A stretch of 64,000 nt of DNA, taken from positions 1 through 64,000 of the forward strand of contig HF998226.1 in the NCBI GenBank assembly GCA_000433255.1. The letters are read 5' to 3'. The number at the start of each line of letters is the position of its first letter. The first letter of the stretch is position 1. A program made the translations under genes and the position numbers. The DNA comes from Coprobacillus sp. CAG:605 (lineage in GTDB: Bacteria > Bacillota_I > Bacilli_A > RF39 > UBA660). Below, in pieces: positions 59,754 to 64,000 of this stretch. Under the pieces are notes generated by a model. That model was not told the DNA's origin, searched no databases, and saw only the letters and a program-made list of their open reading frames with translations.

Positions 59754-61946
59754 TTGAACTATATCAAAGGAAAAATAAAACATTTAATATTTGAATCTAC
59801 TAGTGGTTATAAAGTTGGTTTAATAAGAGTTAAAGAAACCAATGATCCCGAAATGGAAGACTTTATTAATAAAACAGTTACTTTTACTGGTTATTTTGCT
59901 GATCTTACTATGGACTATGTCTATGTTCTAGAAGGTTCTTTAGTATACACAGAAAAATATGGATATCAATATAAAACCGAAAACTATCACTACCAAGAAG
60001 TAGAAGGCAAGGATGCTGTAATTGAATTCTTAGCAAGCCCCCTAGTTAAAGGTTGTGGTGAAAAAACGGCTTGTGATATTGTTGATACCCTAGGGGAAGA
60101 TGCCCTTAAAAAAATTAAGGAAAATTATACTAACCTTTTACTTGTACCTAAAATGACTGAGAAAAAAGCGTTAAAAATTTATGATTCCATTATGAAATAT
60201 CGTCAAACTGATGAAATGATTGTTGAGCTAAAAAATTTAGGTTTTACTATAAACGAAGCTTTAAGTATTATTAATAAATATGGTGATGAAACTATATCTA
60301 TAGTTAAATCTAACCCTTATTGTCTAAACGAATTAATTGATTTTAATAAACTAGATAAAGTCTATTTAAATATTGGGGGCTTTGATGATGAAACCCGTAT
60401 TAAAGCATGTCTTGTTGAAACCATTAAACGCCTAGAAATGGCCGATGGGGATACCTATTTCTCTTTAGAAGAAATCTTAGACGGCCTTAAAAGATTTTTT
60501 TTGCTCTTACCAGATACTTCTATTACCGAAAAAGTAGTAGATGAGCTATCGGTTAATAACGATATCATTGTCGATAAAGACAAATACTATCTTAAAACAA
60601 CCTATGAAATGGAATGTGCCATTGCTAAAAACCTTTCCTTAATTAATAATATTCCCCCTGTAGAAATTAAAGAATTTGATACCGAGATTATTAAACTCCA
60701 AGAAAGTATTGATGTAACTTATAATAAAGAACAATTACTAGCTATTAGAAAGGCCTTAGAAAACCGTATTTCCATTATTACTGGTGGCCCAGGTACAGGA
60801 AAAACTACCATCATAAAAGCCATAACCAAGTTATATATTAAAATTCATAATCTAAGACCTGACGAAATTTCAAGCCAAATAGCCTTACTAGCCCCAACCG
60901 GTAGAGCTGCCAAAAAACTTGCTGAATCAACTGGGCTTCCCGCATCAACCATCCATCGTTATCTAAAATGGAATAAAGAAGCTAATGACTTTCAAATTAA
61001 CGAACTTAATAAAAATTTCCACCGTCTTGTTATAGTAGATGAAACCTCGATGATTGATACCCATCTATTTGATGCTTTATTAAAAGGTATATGTACAAAT
61101 ATTCAATTAATCTTAGTAGGAGATGCTAACCAACTACCATCTGTGGGGCCAGGTCTTATCTTATCTGACTTAATAAATAGTGCCATATTTACTTTTACCC
61201 CCTTAGAAACAATCTATCGTCAAAGTAACAATAGTTATATTCCATACCTAGCTCAAGAAATAAAAAATAAAGATTTAAGTAACGACTATCTAACTAAGAA
61301 AGACGATTATAACTTCTTAAACGCCACAGGTTCTAACATAAGAGAACTAATTAAAATGATATGTGAACGTTCTATTAAAAAAGGACTTACTGACAAAGAT
61401 ATTCAAATTCTAGCCCCTATGTACAAAGGAGAAAATGGTATTGATCATCTAAATGAAATCCTAAGAGACTTATTTAATCCTCCTGATACTAAGAAAAAAG
61501 AAATCAAAGTAGGTGAAGTAACCTACCGAGTAGGGGATAAAGTCTTACAACTAACTAATGATCCTAATAACGGAGTGTTCAATGGTGATATTGGTTATAT
61601 TAAAGATATTGTAACTATAACAGTTCCTAAAAAACAAGAGACAATCGTTATCGACTTCGACGGCAATAAAGTAGATTATAAAAAAGAAGATATGAACATG
61701 GTAAAACATGCTTATGCTATATCTATCCATAAATCTCAAGGTAGTGAGTTTCCCCATGTTATCATGCCGATAACTAAAAGTTACTATAAAATGTTATATA
61801 ATAAACTTATTTATACGGGAGTATCACGAGCTAAAAAATCTCTAGTACTAATAGGGGAACCCTATGCTTTAATAATGGCTGTTAATAATGATTATTCTAA
61901 TCAACGAAAAACTACCTTAAAAGAAAGACTTTTGAATAATATTTAA
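59754..61946 (+). CDS. recD2: RecD2-type ATP-dependent DNA helicase
   Basis: 730 aa from a TTG start (GGTGAT site). N-terminal OB-like and helix-hairpin-helix region (LASPLVKGCGEKTACDIVD), then a superfamily 1B helicase with Walker A GGPGTGKTT (K350), Walker B VDETSMID, LVGDANQLPSVGPG, ETIYRQS, and C-terminal HAYAISIHKSQGSEF / YTGVSRAKKSL. RecD2 unwinds DNA 5'-3' and functions in replication-fork and mismatch/recombination repair independent of RecBC. Preceded by an extended TATAAT at 59731-59736 without a good -35. Confidence 0.95.
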   Translation: MNYIKGKIKHLIFESTSGYKVGLIRVKETNDPEMEDFINKTVTFTGYFADLTMDYVYVLEGSLVYTEKYGYQYKTENYHYQEVEGKDAVIEFLASPLVKGCGEKTACDIVDTLGEDALKKIKENYTNLLLVPKMTEKKALKIYDSIMKYRQTDEMIVELKNLGFTINEALSIINKYGDETISIVKSNPYCLNELIDFNKLDKVYLNIGGFDDETRIKACLVETIKRLEMADGDTYFSLEEILDGLKRFFLLLPDTSITEKVVDELSVNNDIIVDKDKYYLKTTYEMECAIAKNLSLINNIPPVEIKEFDTEIIKLQESIDVTYNKEQLLAIRKALENRISIITGGPGTGKTTIIKAITKLYIKIHNLRPDEISSQIALLAPTGRAAKKLAESTGLPASTIHRYLKWNKEANDFQINELNKNFHRLVIVDETSMIDTHLFDALLKGICTNIQLILVGDANQLPSVGPGLILSDLINSAIFTFTPLETIYRQSNNSYIPYLAQEIKNKDLSNDYLTKKDDYNFLNATGSNIRELIKMICERSIKKGLTDKDIQILAPMYKGENGIDHLNEILRDLFNPPDTKKKEIKVGEVTYRVGDKVLQLTNDPNNGVFNGDIGYIKDIVTITVPKKQETIVIDFDGNKVDYKKEDMNMVKHAYAISIHKSQGSEFPHVIMPITKSYYKMLYNKLIYTGVSRAKKSLVLIGEPYALIMAVNNDYSNQRKTTLKERLLNNI

Positions 61947-61984
61947 AAATTAACTCATACTAATTTTAAAGGATGTGAGGTAAT

Positions 61985-62134
61985 TTGAAAAAGATGTTAA
62001 TGTTGGCTTGTCTTTCCCTTGGAGCTTACACTACTTACTTAATGGTAAATGATAATGCTCAAAAAAAAGCTCAAAAAGTAATAGATGATATGCTTGATGA
62101 AGCCACTGATTTCTTAAATATGGACGCATACTAA
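61985..62134 (+). CDS. 49-residue small protein with N-terminal hydrophobic segment
   Basis: TTG start at 61985 preceded by GTGAGGT. N-terminal hydrophobic stretch (MLMLACLSLGAYTTYLMV), then a charged amphipathic helix (KAQKVIDDMLDEATDFLN). The terminator overlaps its stop codon, which supports a real gene. Size, topology and position after recD2 resemble the small YrzQ/DUF3918-type proteins near yrrC in Bacillus, but I cannot confirm homology. 38 bp after recD2, likely same transcript. Confidence 0.65.
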   Translation: MKKMLMLACLSLGAYTTYLMVNDNAQKKAQKVIDDMLDEATDFLNMDAY

Positions 62135-62150
62135 TGGTATGTGTTTTTTG
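62124..62150 (+). terminator. Terminator of recD2 transcript
   Basis: ACGCATAC (62124-62131) pairs with GTATGTGT (62137-62144; one G-T pair), then six T. Confidence 0.82.
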
Positions 62151-62188
62151 ATAAAATTTTTTAAAATTATCTTGTGACGCACAAATCT

Positions 62189-62238
62189 TGGAAAAATGTG
62201 TAAATTGGGCTTGAAAAGGCTGGAAAATGTGTAAAATT
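62189..62238 (+). repeat. Two direct repeats in the gap before the permease gene
   Basis: TGGAAAAATGTGTAAATT (62189-62206) and TGGAAAATGTGTAAAATT (62221-62238) lie 32 bp apart (about three helical turns), 75-120 bp upstream of the permease promoter. No coding frame runs through them. They may be an operator for an unknown regulator. The rest of 62147-62312 is AT-rich with nothing else recognised. Confidence 0.4.
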
Positions 62239-62312
62239 TTGTTTGAACGCTAAAAACACTCGTTTAAAATAATAAAAAATAACTTGATTTCTTGAATAAA
62301 TAACAAAAAAAG

Positions 62313-62341
62313 TTATCATAATGAATAAAATATGGTAATAT
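62313..62341 (+). promoter_or_regulatory. Promoter of the AI-2E-family permease gene
   Basis: -35 TTATCA (62313-62318), 17-bp spacer, -10 TAATAT (62336-62341). Confidence 0.6.
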
Positions 62342-62364
62342 AAATATAGTTACGGAGTGATAAT

Positions 62365-63495
62365 ATGAAAGATAAAATTAATTATAAAAAAGTTAATGAA
62401 GTAGTAAGCTTAACAAGCAAAATTCTAAACCTTGTTTATATTGCCATGATAATAGGTATAATATTCATTGCTACTTTGTTAGTAAAAGAATGGGGTATTC
62501 TAAAATTTGTCATGACCATCCTTAAAGTTGCCACACCATTTTTTATTGGATTTGTTATCGCCTGGTTATTTAACCCACTAGTAGTTAAACTAGAAAATAG
62601 AGGGTGGAATAGAGCCGTTGCCTCTATGGTCATATTCTTAGTATTTATCCTAATTATCTTCGCCTTCTTTAGCATGCTAATACCAACAATCTATACGCAG
62701 TTAAATGATCTAATTGCCTCCCTGCCAGGAATATTTAATAGTCTTAAAAACTGGATAACTAATTTTTTGAATAACTTTAATAGTAGTGATATGGTTGATG
62801 TTGCTAGTATTGAAGCTAATATCTTTAAATCAATGGAAGATTTAGGTACTAATATAACTACTAATTTACCTAGTATGATAATGAATATCGTAGGTGTAGT
62901 ATTTAGTGGTCTAGGTACTATGGCTATATCCTTAGTAGTTGGACTATACTTACTATTTGATTTTAATAATGCTACTGATCATCTACTAAAATATATCCCT
63001 AAAACTCATAAATATGAAATTGAAACTTTAATTAATCAAATTGGGGAAGAACTAAGAAAATGTGTTCGTGGTACCTTAACTATTGCGTGTATGGTTTTTG
63101 TTTGTGATTCCCTAGGATTCGCCATTGCAGGCTTAAAAGCTCCGATCCTTTTTGGCCTTCTATGTGGGATTACTGACCTTATTCCATACATTGGACCATA
63201 TATTGGTGGTGCCGCTGCCGTAATTGTTGGGTTCTCTCAAAATCCTATGACGGGTATAATAGTATTAAGTGTTGCTGTTGTTGTTCAATTAATTGAAAAC
63301 TATGTTTTACAACCAGTAGTTATGAGCAAAACTGTCGAACTACATCCCGTTACCATTATCATTGGTTTATTAATATTCGGTCATTTCTTTGGTATCATCG
63401 GTATGATTCTTGCTATGCCGATAATGTCTTTAATCAAAGTCGTATATCGCTTCTTTGCCACAAAATATGATTGGTTTAATAGTGATATCTTCTAA
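62365..63495 (+). CDS. AI-2E family membrane permease (YrrI/YtvI/PerM type)
   Basis: 376 aa with about seven to eight membrane helices, including a hairpin near the start (TPFFIGFVIAWLFNPLV) and the conserved C-terminal block APILFGLLCGITDLIPYIGP ... ENYVLQPVVMSK ... LHPVTIIIGLL, typical of the PF01594 family. Members export small molecules or ions; the AI-2 name comes from E. coli TqsA and does not prove quorum-signal transport here. ATG follows CGGAGTG. The stop overlaps the next ATG (TAATG). Confidence 0.92.
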   Translation: MKDKINYKKVNEVVSLTSKILNLVYIAMIIGIIFIATLLVKEWGILKFVMTILKVATPFFIGFVIAWLFNPLVVKLENRGWNRAVASMVIFLVFILIIFAFFSMLIPTIYTQLNDLIASLPGIFNSLKNWITNFLNNFNSSDMVDVASIEANIFKSMEDLGTNITTNLPSMIMNIVGVVFSGLGTMAISLVVGLYLLFDFNNATDHLLKYIPKTHKYEIETLINQIGEELRKCVRGTLTIACMVFVCDSLGFAIAGLKAPILFGLLCGITDLIPYIGPYIGGAAAVIVGFSQNPMTGIIVLSVAVVVQLIENYVLQPVVMSKTVELHPVTIIIGLLIFGHFFGIIGMILAMPIMSLIKVVYRFFATKYDWFNSDIF

Positions 63496-64000
63496 TGAGA
63501 ATATTTATAATTGCCGGTAAATCCGGAAGTGGTAAAAATACTACCGCTAAATTAATAAAAAAATACTATGATACCAAAGGTCAAAAGACCATGATTACCG
63601 AGTTTTCTAAGTACTTAAAAATGTATGCTTATGAATTCCTAGGCAGTTATGATGAGTCTAATAAACCAAGAAAGTTTTTACAAGAACTAGGTGATGAAGT
63701 TAGAAAAATAAATAATGATTTTCTAATCAATCGTCTAAAAGAAGATATCGAAGTTTATAAAATGTTTTATGATAACGTTGTAATATGTGATGCTAGATTA
63801 ATAAATGAAATAGAAGCTATGAAAGAATATTACTTAAATTGTACAAGTATCCACCTAGCGTCGAATAAAGAAAATAATCTAACTGAAGAACAAAAAAACC
63901 ATAAAACCGAATTAGAACTTGATGCTTATCCTTATTTTGATTATAATATAGAATATGTGTTTGACGAGCAACTAGAATGTGATGTCAAAAAAATGTTGGA
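63495..64000 (+). CDS. P-loop kinase-like protein, 3' end outside window
   Basis: The frame is open from ATG 63495 to the window end (168 codons seen). It starts RIFIIAGKSGSGKNTTAKLI, a Walker A of the nucleoside/nucleotide kinase type, followed by KTMITEFSKYLKMYAYEFLG, LQELGDEVRKINNDFL and VVICDARLINEIEAMKE. The layout resembles deoxynucleoside monophosphate kinase-like ATPases. Translationally coupled to the permease by TAATG. The C-terminus is missing, so the call stays general. Confidence 0.75.
   Translation, partial: MRIFIIAGKSGSGKNTTAKLIKKYYDTKGQKTMITEFSKYLKMYAYEFLGSYDESNKPRKFLQELGDEVRKINNDFLINRLKEDIEVYKMFYDNVVICDARLINEIEAMKEYYLNCTSIHLASNKENNLTEEQKNHKTELELDAYPYFDYNIEYVFDEQLECDVKKML

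Noticed and set aside
1..64000. Possible UGA-as-Trp genetic code, given the Mollicutes-like features
   Set aside because: TGG encodes Trp throughout and TGA acts as a true stop (rpoB, yceD). Conserved proteins translate at full length with the standard code.
1..64000. CRISPR arrays, IS elements, prophage or integrative elements
   Set aside because: I found no regularly spaced repeats, transposase or integrase motifs, or phage structural genes; the only sizeable repeats are the J-domain gene duplication and the pair at 62.2 kb.

Overview
The window reads as a chromosomal segment of an AT-rich, Gram-positive-type bacterium with a small, tightly packed genome. UGA is a stop codon (rpoB ends in TGA), so this is not a Mycoplasma-type code. 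The cell makes peptidoglycan and divides with it (RsmH, FtsL, PASTA-containing PBP2, VanY-type carboxypeptidase, FemX-like transferase). It carries the sporulation sigma factor SigG and a YlmC/YmxH protein, and uses an archaeal/eukaryal-type ProRS. Together with prepilin-like and glycine-rich surface proteins, this suggests an uncultured gut member of the Bacilli near the Mollicutes (RF39-like). That placement is inference from gene content only. Promoters are unusually easy to read: most are TTGACA-like/17 bp/TATAAT-like, often with an extended -10 (TG), and they correct many gene starts.

Layout. 1-3.9 kb: surface proteins (a 5'-truncated glycine-rich protein; a prepilin-like protein with two dockerin modules) flanking RNase J. 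4-7.6 kb: ftsY-fhs-ylxM and a thymidylate kinase. 7.6-9.6 kb: a tandem duplication of a J-domain gene; copy 1 has an in-frame stop in the J domain and copy 2 has lost the J domain. 9.6-15.5 kb: tmcAL, yceD-rpmF, FemX-like, LemA, two small HTH proteins, endonuclease IV. 15.7-21.9 kb: proS, thiI, ackA, a NrnA-type phosphoesterase, VanY-like carboxypeptidase. 22-25.4 kb: an uncharacterised 40-aa/795-aa operon and another unknown. 25.5-33.8 kb: tRNA-Met(CAU), a YbxB-type methyltransferase, rpoB-rpoC. 33.8-40.4 kb: CIRCE-controlled hrcA-grpE-dnaK-pepF-dnaJ. 40.4-44.3 kb: a surface protein, a small unknown, a structured leader, rpsB-tsf. 44.3-58.2 kb: a shrunken equivalent of the Bacillus dcw-sigG-ylm-lspA region (rsmH-ftsL-pbpB ... 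sigG ... ylmC ... lspA-rluD) interrupted by a MATE/cytidylate-kinase fusion, a membrane HTH protein, small membrane/lipoproteins and a membrane-anchored serpin. 58.1-64 kb: a small membrane protein, rhomboid protease, RecD2, a 49-aa protein, an AI-2E-family permease and a truncated P-loop kinase-like gene.

Most interesting points: the prepilin-dockerin architecture; RpoB carrying substitutions at the positions of E. coli Q513 and H526 that are associated with rifampicin resistance; the decaying J-domain duplication; the serpin with an intact inhibitory hinge; a sigG ribosome-binding site buried in a terminator-like hairpin; and a His/Cys-rich N-terminus on GrpE. I see no CRISPR array, IS element, prophage or rRNA operon. 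No single undescribed multi-gene system stands out with certainty; the best candidate for something uncharacterised is the 22.0-25.4 kb block.
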